Below, one piece after another: positions 16,674-24,793 of a stretch of 27,940 nt of DNA (the stretch's first letter is position 1; every line of letters starts with the position of its first letter). The stretch covers positions 1 to 27,940 of the forward strand of contig CAJUGU010000045.1 of the NCBI GenBank assembly GCA_910586105.1. Reading direction: 5' to 3'. The notes below the pieces were generated by a model that was given only the letters and a program-made list of their open reading frames with translations, did not search any database and had not been told where the DNA came from. The stretch comes from an uncultured Eubacteriales bacterium (lineage in GTDB: Bacteria; Bacillota; Clostridia; Oscillospirales; Butyricicoccaceae). The position numbers and the translations under genes were made by a program.

Positions 16674-17660
16674 TCAGCTGCTTTCCCGTTCGATCAGCAC
16701 GGGGCGGATCATCACGTCGGCCTCCGTGCCCGAGCCTTCCAGCAGGCCGGTCAGCAGTTTGACCGAATATTCGCCGACCAAACGGTATTTGTTGTCGATC
16801 GAAGTCAGTTCGGGGGTACACATCCGCGCATAATCGGAGTTGTTGAACCCGGTCACGGCAACATCCTCCGGGATGCGCAGCCCGGCGCGCTGAAGCTCTT
16901 TCATCGCGCCGATCGCGGTGAGGTCTTCGCCGAAGACGAGCGCCGAAAACGGTTTGCCGCTGCGCAGCAGCGACTTTGCGAACGCGCCGCCTTCGTCCAG
17001 CCCGTGGCGGCTGCGCAGGATGCGCCCCTCGGCGGGCAGGCCGCAGTCCCGCATGGCTTTGAGGAAGCCTTCGGCCTTGCGTTTCGCGCTGTGGGTGTCC
17101 ATATCCTGCACATAATAGATGTCTTTGTGCCCTTTTTTGTGCAGATGGCGGACCGAAAGCCCGGCGCCCATGGGGTCGTCGACCAGCACGGAGTAAGCGT
17201 TATCCAGCGCAAGGCTGCCGTTGGCCAGCACCACAGGCATATGCCGCAGATATTCGAGTCCTTCGACGCTCTGCTCCAGATCGTCAAATACGGAGCCGAC
17301 CAGCACCAGCCCGTCGACCTGTTTTTCGACCAGCATCCGCAGATAACGGAGGTTTTCCTCGAGCAGCCCGCCAGTGTTGCAGACCATGACGTTATAGCCC
17401 AGCCGGCTGAGCGCCTGCTCCAAAATATAAGTCGTGTTGGAATAATGCATAACGCGGATATCGACCGTCAGGATGCCGATGGTGCGCATGGATTTGGTTA
17501 CGAGCCCGCGTGCGACGGCGCTGGGCTGGTAATCATACTTTTGTAAAACCGCTTCGATTTTTTCCTGGGTCTCCTTTTTGACCCGTCCGCGGTTATTCAG
17601 CACCCGGGAGACCGTGGAAATGGATACCCCGGCCTCCGCAGCAATATCATAAATGTTCAT
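16674..17660 (-). CDS. LacI family transcriptional regulator
   Basis: A 328-aa regulator. ATG 17660 has GAGG six bases upstream and gives the standard LacI N-terminus. Residues 3-24 are the helix-turn-helix (IYDIAAEAGVSISTVSRVLN), followed by the hinge helix region (YQPSAVARGL, 44-53), then a periplasmic-binding-protein type effector domain (TIGILTVDI... to LTSIDNKYRLVGEYSVKLL). It lies directly upstream of and co-directional with tctCBA-yiaK, with matched operators at the tctC promoter and a related site at its own promoter. It probably represses the unit until a sugar acid or derivative binds. Confidence 0.93.
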   Translation of the reverse strand: MNIYDIAAEAGVSISTVSRVLNNRGRVKKETQEKIEAVLQKYDYQPSAVARGLVTKSMRTIGILTVDIRVMHYSNTTYILEQALSRLGYNVMVCNTGGLLEENLRYLRMLVEKQVDGLVLVGSVFDDLEQSVEGLEYLRHMPVVLANGSLALDNAYSVLVDDPMGAGLSVRHLHKKGHKDIYYVQDMDTHSAKRKAEGFLKAMRDCGLPAEGRILRSRHGLDEGGAFAKSLLRSGKPFSALVFGEDLTAIGAMKELQRAGLRIPEDVAVTGFNNSDYARMCTPELTSIDNKYRLVGEYSVKLLTGLLEGSGTEADVMIRPVLIERESS

Positions 17661-17709
17661 TCCAAGCCTCTTTCCGGCAGGCGGCCGTGGATTTCGTCCA
17701 ATCCACAGC

Positions 17710-17758
17710 AGTAAAAGCCCTTTTCTCTTATGATAACGGAAAACCGGCGGTTTGTCAA
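17710..17758 (-). promoter_or_regulatory. lacI promoter with operator-like site
   Basis: On the minus strand TTGACA (17753-17758), a 17-bp spacer and TATCAT (17730-17735). Just downstream, 17710-17724 (+ strand AGTAAAAGCCCTTTT) agrees with the tctC operator at about 12 of 15 positions, so autoregulation is likely. Confidence 0.65.
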
Positions 17759-17854
17759 ACATTCTTTTACAATGAAAGCGGCCGCCCGGCGCAGCCCTGT
17801 GAAAGAGGGCGTCCGCCGAACGGCCGGAAAAGCGCAGAAGGGCGGGCGATGGGG

Positions 17855-18598
17855 TCACGCGTCGTAATCGACCGAGACAAGGAACAACCCCTGCGGCGGG
17901 AGCGTGACCCCGGCGAGCGCGCGGTCGCCGCTTTCGAGCGCGGCGGTCAGGCTTTCCGGGCTGCGGCTCCCCGCGCCCAATTCGACGAGCGTCCCCGCAA
18001 GGATGCGCGCCATATTATAAAGGAAGCCTGTGCCGTGAAAATCCAGCCGGATCTCGTCGCCGAGCCGTTCAACCGTCAGGCTGTGCAGCGTGCGCACGGT
18101 CGATTTTTTTATCCGCCGGTTGGAACAGAACGCGCGGAAATCATGCGTCCCGCAAAGCAGCCGCGCCCCCTGCCGCATCCGTTCCAGATCGAGCGCGCCC
18201 GGGTACTGGTACAGGTATTTGCGTTCAAAGACCGAAGGGATCGGGCTGTTCCAGATGCGGTACCGGTAATGCTTGCCGCGCGCGTTCAGGCGGGCGTGGA
18301 AGCGTTCGCCGACCGCTTCGCAGCCGGTGACGGCGATATCCCCTGGCAGATAACGGGTCAGGTACGCCTGCACCTCGGCGGGCGAAAGGCGGGTATTCAG
18401 GCGCACGTGGGCGACCTGCGCGAGCGCGTGAACGCCCGCGTCGGTGCGCCCCGCGCCGTGGATCTCGACGGCGTGCCCGGCCATTTCGGCGAGCACGCGT
18501 TCGATCCGCCCCTGTATCGTGTCGGGGGTATGCCCCAGACGCTGCCAGCCGCTGTAACGGCTTCCGTCGTAGGAGATGGTTAAACGGAAATTGGTCAT
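17855..18598 (-). CDS. truA: tRNA pseudouridine synthase A (TruA)
   Basis: TruA converts U38-U40 in tRNA anticodon arms to pseudouridine. The 247-aa length fits the family. The catalytic Asp is D53 in the motif GAGRTDAGVHA; the N-terminal YDGSRYSGWQ and later RFHARLNARGKHYRYRI, CGTHDFRAFC and GTGFLYNMARILAGTL are family-typical. Its ATG overlaps the stop of the upstream phosphoesterase gene (shared ATGA), so the two are translationally coupled. Confidence 0.97.
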   Translation of the reverse strand: MTNFRLTISYDGSRYSGWQRLGHTPDTIQGRIERVLAEMAGHAVEIHGAGRTDAGVHALAQVAHVRLNTRLSPAEVQAYLTRYLPGDIAVTGCEAVGERFHARLNARGKHYRYRIWNSPIPSVFERKYLYQYPGALDLERMRQGARLLCGTHDFRAFCSNRRIKKSTVRTLHSLTVERLGDEIRLDFHGTGFLYNMARILAGTLVELGAGSRSPESLTAALESGDRALAGVTLPPQGLFLVSVDYDA

Positions 18599-19422
18599 GG
18601 TTTGCCTCCCAATGCGCCGCCCGCGCGGCGGCTTTTTAACTGGACAACTACGACCTCCGGCCGGTTAAACAGCCTCGGCGGGAGGGTAACGCCGCCCAGC
18701 CCCCGGCTGACTACCATGATCGTCCGTCCAAGCCGGTGGACGCCGGCGGTATATTTCGGAAAAAAACCCTGCCCGGGCGCGACCAGCCCGCCCACGCCCG
18801 GAAGGCGGAGCTGTCCGCCGTGGGCGTGGCCGCAGAAGACCAGCCGCGCGCCGCCCGCGGCGTAGTCGGCAAGGCGTTCGGGACGGTGCGAGAGCAGGAT
18901 GGGGAAGTGTGGGCCGCCGCAGAGCGCCGCAACCTTCCGCGCGGAAAATCCGCCAAAGACCGGATCGAGGAGCCCGGCGACCGTGACGGTCCCGCCGTGG
19001 AGCGGGAGCGAAGCGCGGCTGTCGCACAAGACCGTGACGCCCGCCGCCCACAACATTTTATAGAGCCTGCGCCAGTGGCGTGAACGGAACTCGTGATTGC
19101 CAGGGACGTAAAATGCCGGCGCGACGGCGGCGCAGGCGGCGAGCTGCCGGATCGCAGGCGCGGGGTCGCGCGTCGTGCGGCTGATGACGTCGCCGGTGAC
19201 GACGATCAGGTCGGGGGCGGCGGCGCGGACCCGTTCGGGCAGGCGGTATCCATAGTCGGCGTTGTGCAGGTCGGAAAGGTGCGCGATCCGGACGCCGTCC
19301 AGCGCGGGCGGGAAGGCGCCGCTTTGCAGCGTGAGCGCCGTGGACCGCAGCCCGTAGTTTTGCCATTGGAAAAAGGCGCGCAGCAGCAACGCTGCGGGCA
19401 GCGCCCGGGTGAAAAGTTTCAT
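18595..19422 (-). CDS. Membrane-anchored metallophosphoesterase (YkuE-like)
   Basis: A 275-aa calcineurin-type phosphoesterase. ATG 19422 is chosen for the GGAAGGAGG before it. A hydrophobic N-terminus (about 5-20) suggests membrane anchoring. All metal-binding motifs are present: D51-L-H53, G-D78, G-N109-H110-E, H179 and GHAH (H199, H201). The family includes Bacillus YkuE and LpxH-type enzymes; the substrate here is unknown. It forms a two-gene unit with truA by a 4-bp overlap and has its own promoter upstream. Confidence 0.92.
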   Translation of the reverse strand: MKLFTRALPAALLLRAFFQWQNYGLRSTALTLQSGAFPPALDGVRIAHLSDLHNADYGYRLPERVRAAAPDLIVVTGDVISRTTRDPAPAIRQLAACAAVAPAFYVPGNHEFRSRHWRRLYKMLWAAGVTVLCDSRASLPLHGGTVTVAGLLDPVFGGFSARKVAALCGGPHFPILLSHRPERLADYAAGGARLVFCGHAHGGQLRLPGVGGLVAPGQGFFPKYTAGVHRLGRTIMVVSRGLGGVTLPPRLFNRPEVVVVQLKSRRAGGALGGKP

Positions 19423-19453
19423 GCGGGATCCTCCTTCCCGGAACCGTTCCTTA

Positions 19454-19482
19454 ATCATAGCAGATCCGCGCCGTTTTGTAAA
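19454..19482 (-). promoter_or_regulatory. Promoter of the phosphoesterase-truA unit
   Basis: On the minus strand TTTACA (19477-19482), a 17-bp spacer and TATGAT (19454-19459), about 32 bp before the ATG. Confidence 0.72.
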
Positions 19483-19564
19483 GGATCGGCGGGCTTTCCG
19501 GCGGAGCCTGCGGCTTTTGGGCGGGGATACCGCCGCGGCCTGCTTTGGAATTTTTGGAAAATGC

Positions 19565-19593
19565 TTGTCGCGCCGATAAAATTATGGTAATAT
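19565..19593 (+). promoter_or_regulatory. Promoter of the GntR regulator gene
   Basis: TTGTCG (19565-19570), a 17-bp spacer and TAATAT (19588-19593), about 46 bp upstream of the gntR ATG. An overlapping alternative uses TTGGAA with TAAAAT slightly upstream. Confidence 0.5.
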
Positions 19594-19639
19594 ATCAGCA
19601 ACAATCATTTCAAAAGGGGACGAGAAAGGGGGCTGCGCC

Positions 19640-20326
19640 ATGAAGCAGGGGGAAAGCAGCCAGGACAAGATCTATCTGGGGCTGCGCGCCGCTATGATGG
19701 AGCTTTCGCTCGCGCCGGGGGAAGTCCTGCACGCGCAGGAGATCGCCGGGGCGCTCGGCGTGAGCCGCACCCCGATCCGGGAGGCGTTCATCCGGCTCCA
19801 GCGGGACGGTCTGGTCAACATCCTGCCCCAGCGGGAGACGGCGGTTTCGCGGATCGACCTGGCCCGCGCCCATCAGGAGCGGTTCGTGCGGGAAAGCCTG
19901 GAATGCAGCGTAGCCGCCGCGCTGGCCGACCGCGGCAGCGTAGGCTGCCTGCACGCGATGAACGAGTTGATTGAGGGGCAGGTGCTTGCGGCCGTGGAAA
20001 ACCGGATCGATGACCTGCACGCGCATGACAACGCCTTCCACCGGCTGCTGTTCGAGGAAGCGGGGCAGTCCTTCGGCTGGGAACTGATCGAACAGAGCTG
20101 CCCGCATTATCACCGGGTGCGGCTGCTCAGCCTGCGTTCGCGCAGCGTTGCGGAAAACGTCGTGATGGACCATCAGGAATTGCTGCGCGCGCTCGAGAGC
20201 GGCCAGAAAAAGCGCCTGCTTGAGGTGCTGACGCTGCACCTGCGCAGGCTGAACAACGATCTGAGCGTATTGCAGGGGTTGTACCCCGGCTATTTCCTCG
20301 GCGCGGAGGGCGCGGCGGCGCCGTGA
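19640..20326 (+). CDS. GntR family regulator, FadR/FCD subfamily
   Basis: A 228-aa regulator. ATG 19640 follows AAAGGGGG. Residues about 10-70 are the winged helix of the GntR family (LHAQEIAGALGVSRTPIREAFIRLQRDGLV). The C-terminal FCD helical domain has the metal/ligand residues D130, H134, H178 and H200 in place, so it probably binds a carboxylic acid through a metal ion. FCD regulators such as UxuR and ExuR control uronate use. It sits directly before a TRAP transporter and three genes from uxaC, and is followed by a strong terminator, so it is its own transcript and probably controls the TRAP promoter. Confidence 0.93.
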   Translation: MKQGESSQDKIYLGLRAAMMELSLAPGEVLHAQEIAGALGVSRTPIREAFIRLQRDGLVNILPQRETAVSRIDLARAHQERFVRESLECSVAAALADRGSVGCLHAMNELIEGQVLAAVENRIDDLHAHDNAFHRLLFEEAGQSFGWELIEQSCPHYHRVRLLSLRSRSVAENVVMDHQELLRALESGQKKRLLEVLTLHLRRLNNDLSVLQGLYPGYFLGAEGAAAP

Positions 20327-20358
20327 ACGGGCATCCTCCGCAGCCTCCCTGTTTGTCG

Positions 20359-20389
20359 AAAACGGGCCCCTTTTGGCGGCCCGTTTTTT
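20359..20389 (+). terminator. Intrinsic terminator after gntR
   Basis: AAAACGGGCC (20359-20368) pairs with GGCCCGTTTT (20378-20387) around a 9-nt loop and ends in T6. A standard Rho-independent terminator, separating gntR from the TRAP operon. Confidence 0.9.
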
Positions 20390-20410
20390 GCCGCGCCTGC
20401 CGGATGGATA

Positions 20411-20439
20411 TGAAAATATTGCCGTATTTGAAAATATTG
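20411..20439. repeat. 11-bp direct repeat upstream of the TRAP promoter
   Basis: TGAAAATATTG occurs twice, at 20411 and 20429, offset 18 bp (nearly two helical turns), about 90-110 bp upstream of the dctP -35 box. It is AT-rich in a GC-rich genome. It could be an activator or UP-element site; not tied to a named regulator. Confidence 0.45.
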
Positions 20440-20524
20440 TCATGCAGCGGCGGATTTTCGTGGCAAAGATGCATAAAAATCTTTTGCGCGAGTTGTGTTT
20501 ATTGTAGATTTTACGATAAAGACA

Positions 20525-20553
20525 TTGACACTAACATATCAGTGTGCTATGAT
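20525..20553 (+). promoter_or_regulatory. TRAP operon promoter with operator in the spacer
   Basis: TTGACA (20525-20530), a 17-bp spacer and TATGAT (20548-20553). The spacer holds an imperfect palindrome, ACACTAACATATCAGTGT (20528-20545; 14 of 18 positions symmetric), well placed for steric repression by the adjacent GntR protein. An about 200-nt leader follows. Confidence 0.8.
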
Positions 20554-20559
20554 GAATCC

Positions 20560-20757
20560 ATTGAATCTGCAAGAAAAATCCAGTCCTTGCAGAACAGGAG
20601 CAGGGAACGCCGCCCGTGGGGCGCGGCGGGCTTTCGGCTCCCGCAGCCCGCCGCAGGGGCGTCCCGTCAGGGCGCTGCGCGCCGGGAAGGCGGAAGGCTG
20701 GACGCGCCCGCGCCGCACGGCGGCGTTCCCGGAAGTTATAAGGAGGAAGTACAGAAG
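20560..20757 (+). other. Long GC-rich dctP leader with a 10-bp hairpin
   Basis: Between the promoter and dctP lies about 200 nt with no convincing gene. GCGGCGGGCT (20623-20632) pairs with AGCCCGCCGC (20645-20654) around a 12-nt loop. The leader ends in AAGGAGGAAG (20739-20749), the dctP ribosome binding site. It does not resemble a riboswitch class I recognise. Confidence 0.5.
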
Positions 20758-21852
20758 ATGAAGAAGATTATTTCTGCAATGCTCGCGGCTATGATGATCC
20801 TGAGCCTGACCGCCTGCGGCGGCAGCGGCGGGGATTCGGGGAACTCCCCGAGCGATGCCGGCGCCGACAACGCCGGCGCCGGCTCCAGCGTGGAGGATCT
20901 TGAGAACGTCGACACCGGCGACGTTGCAAACGACCCGCCGGTAACGCTGGTCTACGCGGAGGTCAACCCGCTGGATACCATCGTCGGCATGACCGCGTCC
21001 AAATTCAAGGAGAGAGTCGAAGAGCTCTCCGGCGGCTCCATCACCATCGACCTTCAGGCGGCCGGCGTGCTCGGCTCCGAGAACGACGTGCTTGACGCGA
21101 TGGTCGGCGGCTCGAACGCGATCGACATTTCCCGTATCTCTGCGTTCGCGCTTTCCGGTTATGGCTGCAAGAAGTCCATGCTGCTCTCCCTGCCGTACAC
21201 CTTTGAATCCCGCGCGCACTGGTGGAATTTTGCCAATTCCGATCTCGCGTCGGAATTCCTGAACGAGCCCCAGGAGCTGGGCCTCCCGCTCCGCGGCATC
21301 TTCTACGGCGAAGAAGGCTTCCGTCATTTCTTCACCGTAAATCCCGTTAGCGATATCGGCGATCTGGCCGGCATGAAGCTGCGCGTGTCCAACGACCCCG
21401 TTATGAACGGTCTGGTCGAGGGCCTTGGCGCGTCCCCGACGGTCGTCGCGTTTGGCGAGCTGTATTCCGCGCTCCAGACCGGCGTTGTCGACGGCGCTGA
21501 GCAGCCGATCGCAAACTACAAGTCCAACGCGTTCCCGGAAGTTGCAAACAACCTGATCCTCGACGGCCACACCCTCGGCGCGATCCAGGCGGTCATCTGC
21601 GACAGCGCGTGGGAAAAGCTGACCGAAGCTCAGCGCGCGGTGCTGTACCAGGCTGGTAAGGAGACCCAGGCGTACAACGCTGAGATCTCGGAATCGGCTG
21701 AGAACGACGTTCTGGAAGAACTGAAAGCGTCCGGCTGCAACGTCGTCGACGTACCCGACAAGAGCGCGTGGGTCGAGGCGGTTTCCCAAGTCATTACGGA
21801 CAATACCGCTGGCCTGGAGGATCTGTACCAGCAGCTGGTCGATATGAAGTAA
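20758..21852 (+). CDS. dctP: TRAP transporter substrate-binding lipoprotein DctP
   Basis: A 364-aa receptor of a tripartite ATP-independent periplasmic transporter. ATG 20758 follows AAGGAGGAAG; the open frame upstream is leader DNA. Residues 1-19 are a lipoprotein signal peptide with lipobox L-T-A-C (Cys20), then a Gly/Ser/Asp-rich linker to about residue 60. The mature domain is DctP-like: VGMTASKFKERVEELSGGSITIDL, LPYTFESRAHWW, GMKLRVSNDPVMNGLVEGLGASPTVVAFGELYSALQTGVVDGAEQP (binding-site Arg and Gln region). First gene of dctPQM. Uronate as ligand is inferred from uxaC nearby and the FCD regulator; C4-dicarboxylates and sialic acid are other TRAP substrates. Confidence 0.95.
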   Translation: MKKIISAMLAAMMILSLTACGGSGGDSGNSPSDAGADNAGAGSSVEDLENVDTGDVANDPPVTLVYAEVNPLDTIVGMTASKFKERVEELSGGSITIDLQAAGVLGSENDVLDAMVGGSNAIDISRISAFALSGYGCKKSMLLSLPYTFESRAHWWNFANSDLASEFLNEPQELGLPLRGIFYGEEGFRHFFTVNPVSDIGDLAGMKLRVSNDPVMNGLVEGLGASPTVVAFGELYSALQTGVVDGAEQPIANYKSNAFPEVANNLILDGHTLGAIQAVICDSAWEKLTEAQRAVLYQAGKETQAYNAEISESAENDVLEELKASGCNVVDVPDKSAWVEAVSQVITDNTAGLEDLYQQLVDMK

Positions 21853-21887
21853 ATCTGCGTTTGATCATCAACACATAGCACATCTGT

Positions 21888-21922
21888 GGGGCGCAGGGCA
21901 ATGCCCTTGCGCCCCCCTTTTT
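21888..21922 (+). terminator. Attenuating hairpin between dctP and dctQ
   Basis: GGGGCGCA-GGGC (21888-21899) pairs with GCCC-(T)-TGCGCCCC (21903-21915) over 12 bp with one bulge, followed by a short T5 run. Partial termination here would give more binding protein than permease, as in many transport operons. Confidence 0.7.
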
Positions 21923-21957
21923 GGGTAAAAAAGTAATCAGGAAATGGAGGGTACATT

Positions 21958-22485
21958 ATGCCAGGTATTTTCAAGACGCTTGATAAGATACGGCCGGCAT
22001 ACGATATTACTTATAAGATCGTCATGGTGATCTGCAAGCTGCTGCTGATCGCGGATATCGCGATCACGTCGATGGCGGTCGCGGGACGTTATATTCCGTT
22101 CATCCCGGACCCCGCGTGGAGCGAAGAGATCGTGCTCACGCTGATGAGCTATATGGCGGTGCTTTCCGCAGCGCTTTCGATCCGCCGCGGCGCGCACATC
22201 CGCATGACCTCGTTCGACGCTTACCTGCCGAAGAACGTGATCAAGTTCCTTGACATTTTCGCGGACATCGCCGTGCTGGCGCTCGGCCTTGTGATGCTGA
22301 TCGTCGGCTGGCAGTATACCACGACGCTCGGCGCGCGCGGGTTTTATATCTCCCTGCCGAAGCTGTCCAAGTTCTGGATGTATCTGCCGGTGCCGGTTGC
22401 CGGCCTGGCCATGATCATTTTCGAGCTGGAATCGATCTATAACCACATCAAGGGCATTTTTGTAAAGGAGGAGAGTGTGGCATGA
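21958..22485 (+). CDS. dctQ: TRAP transporter small permease DctQ
   Basis: A 175-aa protein with four hydrophobic segments (about 19-42, 55-76, 95-118, 138-158), the DctQ layout. The conserved WSEE motif (54-57) and RRGAHIRM after helix 2 are typical. It joins DctM in the membrane and links it to the binding protein. ATG 21958 has GGAGG seven bases upstream. Its stop overlaps the dctM start (ATGA). Confidence 0.94.
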   Translation: MPGIFKTLDKIRPAYDITYKIVMVICKLLLIADIAITSMAVAGRYIPFIPDPAWSEEIVLTLMSYMAVLSAALSIRRGAHIRMTSFDAYLPKNVIKFLDIFADIAVLALGLVMLIVGWQYTTTLGARGFYISLPKLSKFWMYLPVPVAGLAMIIFELESIYNHIKGIFVKEESVA

Positions 22486-23786
22486 GCGTACAGTCGTTAG
22501 CAATCCTTGTGCTTCTGGGAAGTTTCTTTGTCATGATCTTCCTGCGGTTCCCAATCGCTTACGCGGTCGGCCTGTCCTCCCTGTTCTGCATGATGGTGCA
22601 GGGCAGTTCGATCTCCGACCTTTGCCGTCTGATGGTCAAGGGCATCAGCTCCTTCTCGCTGATGGCGGTCCCGTTCTTCATCACCATGGGCGTGCTGATG
22701 GGCTCGGGCGGTATATCGGAAAAGCTGATCGCGCTCGCGAATTCCTGCGTTGGATGGATGCGCGGCGGCATGGCGATGGTAAACATCGTTGCATCGTATT
22801 TCTTTGGCGGCATTTCGGGCTCCGCGTCTGCGGACACCGCGTCCCTCGGCTCGATCCTCATCCCGATGATGGTCGATCAGGGCTATGACGCCGACTTCTC
22901 CACGGCGGTAACGATCACTTCTTCCTGCGAAGGCCTGCTCGTACCTCCGTCCCATAACATGGTTATTTACGCGACCACGGCGGGCGGCATTTCGGTCGGC
23001 TCCCTGTTCCTGGCGGGTTATGTGCCGGGCGCGCTGCTGGCGGGCTGCCTGATGGTCGGTTCGTACATTATTTCGGTCAAGCGCAATTACCCGAAGGGCG
23101 ACCGGTTCAGCCTGATGGGCTTTATCCGGCAGCTTTCGGTATCGATCTGGGCGCTGCTGGCCATCGTGATCGTAGTTTTCGGCGTTGTCGGCGGCGTATT
23201 TACGGCGACGGAGTCGGCGGCGATCGCGGTCATCTACTCGCTCATCGTATCGGTGTTTATTTACAAGGGCCTGAACTGGAAGGGCGTTTGGGATTCGTTG
23301 GAAGAGTGCGTCAACACGCTGTCCATCGTTATGATCTTGATCGCGACCTCCGCGGTCTTCGGCGACTGCCTGACCAAGCTGCATGTCCCGGATCTTGCGG
23401 CGAACTTCATCGTTGGCCTGACGGATAACAAGATCGTCATTGCGCTGCTGCTGAACCTGATCCTGCTGGTGCTCGGCTGCATCATGGACATGGCGCCGAT
23501 CATCCTGATCGCGACCCCGATCCTGCTGCCGATCGCGACTTCGATCGGGATCCATCCGATCCAGTTCGGCATCATGGTCATTTTGAACTGCGGCATTGGC
23601 CTGCTGACCCCGCCGGTCGGCGCGGTACTGTTTATCGGCTCGGCGGTTGCGAAGCTGCCGATGGAAAAGGTCGTCAAGGCGACCCTGCCCTTCTATCTTT
23701 GCATGATCCTTGCGTTGCTGCTGATCACATTTGTTCCGGGCATCAGCCTCTGGCTCCCGACGGTGCTGAGCGGCGGCGCGCTGTAA
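22482..23786 (+). CDS. dctM: TRAP transporter large permease DctM
   Basis: A 434-aa membrane protein of about 12 segments, the sodium-coupled channel-forming subunit. Family landmarks: GGISGSASADTASLGSILIPMM near residue 105, PPSHNMVIYATTAGGISVGSLFLAGYVPG, and GCIMDMAPIILIATPILLPIATSIGIHPIQFGIMV, LTPPVGAVLFIGSAVA near the C-terminus. AAGGAGGAG precedes the ATG, which overlaps the dctQ stop by four bases. A hairpin follows. Confidence 0.96.
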   Translation: MSVQSLAILVLLGSFFVMIFLRFPIAYAVGLSSLFCMMVQGSSISDLCRLMVKGISSFSLMAVPFFITMGVLMGSGGISEKLIALANSCVGWMRGGMAMVNIVASYFFGGISGSASADTASLGSILIPMMVDQGYDADFSTAVTITSSCEGLLVPPSHNMVIYATTAGGISVGSLFLAGYVPGALLAGCLMVGSYIISVKRNYPKGDRFSLMGFIRQLSVSIWALLAIVIVVFGVVGGVFTATESAAIAVIYSLIVSVFIYKGLNWKGVWDSLEECVNTLSIVMILIATSAVFGDCLTKLHVPDLAANFIVGLTDNKIVIALLLNLILLVLGCIMDMAPIILIATPILLPIATSIGIHPIQFGIMVILNCGIGLLTPPVGAVLFIGSAVAKLPMEKVVKATLPFYLCMILALLLITFVPGISLWLPTVLSGGAL

Positions 23787-23817
23787 AGGACTTGCATAAC
23801 CTGCGAACATGATTTCC

Positions 23818-23848
23818 CTGTCCGCCGTCGGCTTCCGGCGGCGGACAG
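23818..23848. terminator. 10-bp hairpin after dctM
   Basis: CTGTCCGCCG (23818-23827) pairs with CGGCGGACAG (23839-23848) around an 11-nt loop. It closes the TRAP operon; only a weak pyrimidine tail follows. Confidence 0.55.
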
Positions 23849-23940
23849 CTTGCCATTGGGCGGATCCGCCGGATAGCAAGCGGCATTCGGGAGAATGCTA
23901 GATCCGTGAACGCGGAGCCTGTTCCGCCTGCGCGGCGGGC

Positions 23941-24075
23941 GGCCCCTGCGCGGGGCGGCGCCAAAGGGACGCGTCCCTTTGGAAACCCGTCCTCCGCTGC
24001 GGCGGGGATGGGCGCGGTCACGGATCGTTTATGCGTGCTGCTTCGCCCCGCCATCCGGACGGCGGGGCGAAGGGG
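23941..24075. repeat. Composite palindromic repeat with GTTTATGCGTGC hairpin
   Basis: A copy of the window-wide family: GGCCCCTGCGCGGGGC, a palindrome with variant arms (23961-23982, core AAAGGGAC/GTCCCTTT), then GTTTATGCGTGC followed by a perfect 12-bp stem CTTCGCCCCGCC/GGCGGGGCGAAG (24041-24072) with an 8-nt loop. The stem sequence differs from the copies at 4496 and 4576, but the lead motif and loop length are the same. It fills the about 360-bp gap between dctM and the next gene. Confidence 0.8.
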
Positions 24076-24147
24076 CGGCATCGGTGAAAATTTTTTTGGG
24101 GGGCGCGAGGCTCCCGGCAATGGCGCTTGTGACAGGAGGGAAGCAAC

Positions 24148-24642
24148 ATGGGGATGTTGGGCTATTTTTTCCAGACGGACCCGGAAAACGTGGAGAACAT
24201 CCGGCGAAACGGCGGCTGGGATGTTTTTTACGCGGAGGAGTCCCGCCCGGATCTGCTCGATATCGATAAGACCTGGCACATGATCCATTACACGCTGGCG
24301 GGTACGGAGTGGGAGACGTTTGACGACGAACCGCTGACCCTGCTCATTTTGGGCGGCAAGCCTGTGAATGATGAAGATATGGGTTATGGCCCGGCCCGGC
24401 TGCTTCCGGCGGATACCGTCCGCCAGATCGATCGGGCGCTTGAAGACATCGACGAAGCCGCCTTCCGGGCGCGCTTCCATGTGAAGGACATGATCCGGGA
24501 CCATGTGTACCCGGTTCGGGACGAGGACGCGCAGGACGAGGCCGCGCTGTTCGACTATGTGTGGCAATATTTCGTGCAGCTCCGGGCGTTTTACCGGAGC
24601 GCTGCGGAACGGGGACGCTGCGTCTTCGCCTTCATTGAATAA
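24148..24642 (+). CDS. DUF1877 (YfbM-like) protein
   Basis: A 164-aa soluble protein resembling E. coli YfbM: the start MGMLGYF, LDIDKTWHMIHYTLAGT (YfbM has LDIDKRWDFLHFGLTGT), GYGPARLLPADTV and a C-terminal Phe/Tyr-rich helix. The family is alpha/beta, of unknown biochemical role. ATG 24148 follows GGAGGG. It lies between dctM and uxaC on the same strand, directly after a repeat. Its link to uronate use may be only positional. Confidence 0.85.
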   Translation: MGMLGYFFQTDPENVENIRRNGGWDVFYAEESRPDLLDIDKTWHMIHYTLAGTEWETFDDEPLTLLILGGKPVNDEDMGYGPARLLPADTVRQIDRALEDIDEAAFRARFHVKDMIRDHVYPVRDEDAQDEAALFDYVWQYFVQLRAFYRSAAERGRCVFAFIE

Positions 24643-24793
24643 TCCCCAGCCAGAGCGGCCGGACGGGCCGCGAGAAGTGTGACAGCGACCGGCGCGGGAG
24701 GAGCGCGCCGCGCCAAAGGACAGGCCAGCCAATGAGAGAGGGCGGGCTTTCCAGCCGCGCGGTGCTTCGCGCCGTCCGGGCGGGTCTCAGAAC

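Noticed and set aside
16582..16833. Small + strand gene overlapping the tctC-lacI gap
   Set aside because: Mostly antisense to the lacI 3' end, with no ribosome binding site or family resemblance.
22497..23879. Minus-strand 460-codon frame opposite dctM
   Set aside because: Composition dominated by Arg, Asp, Gln and His, as expected from the complement of a hydrophobic gene.
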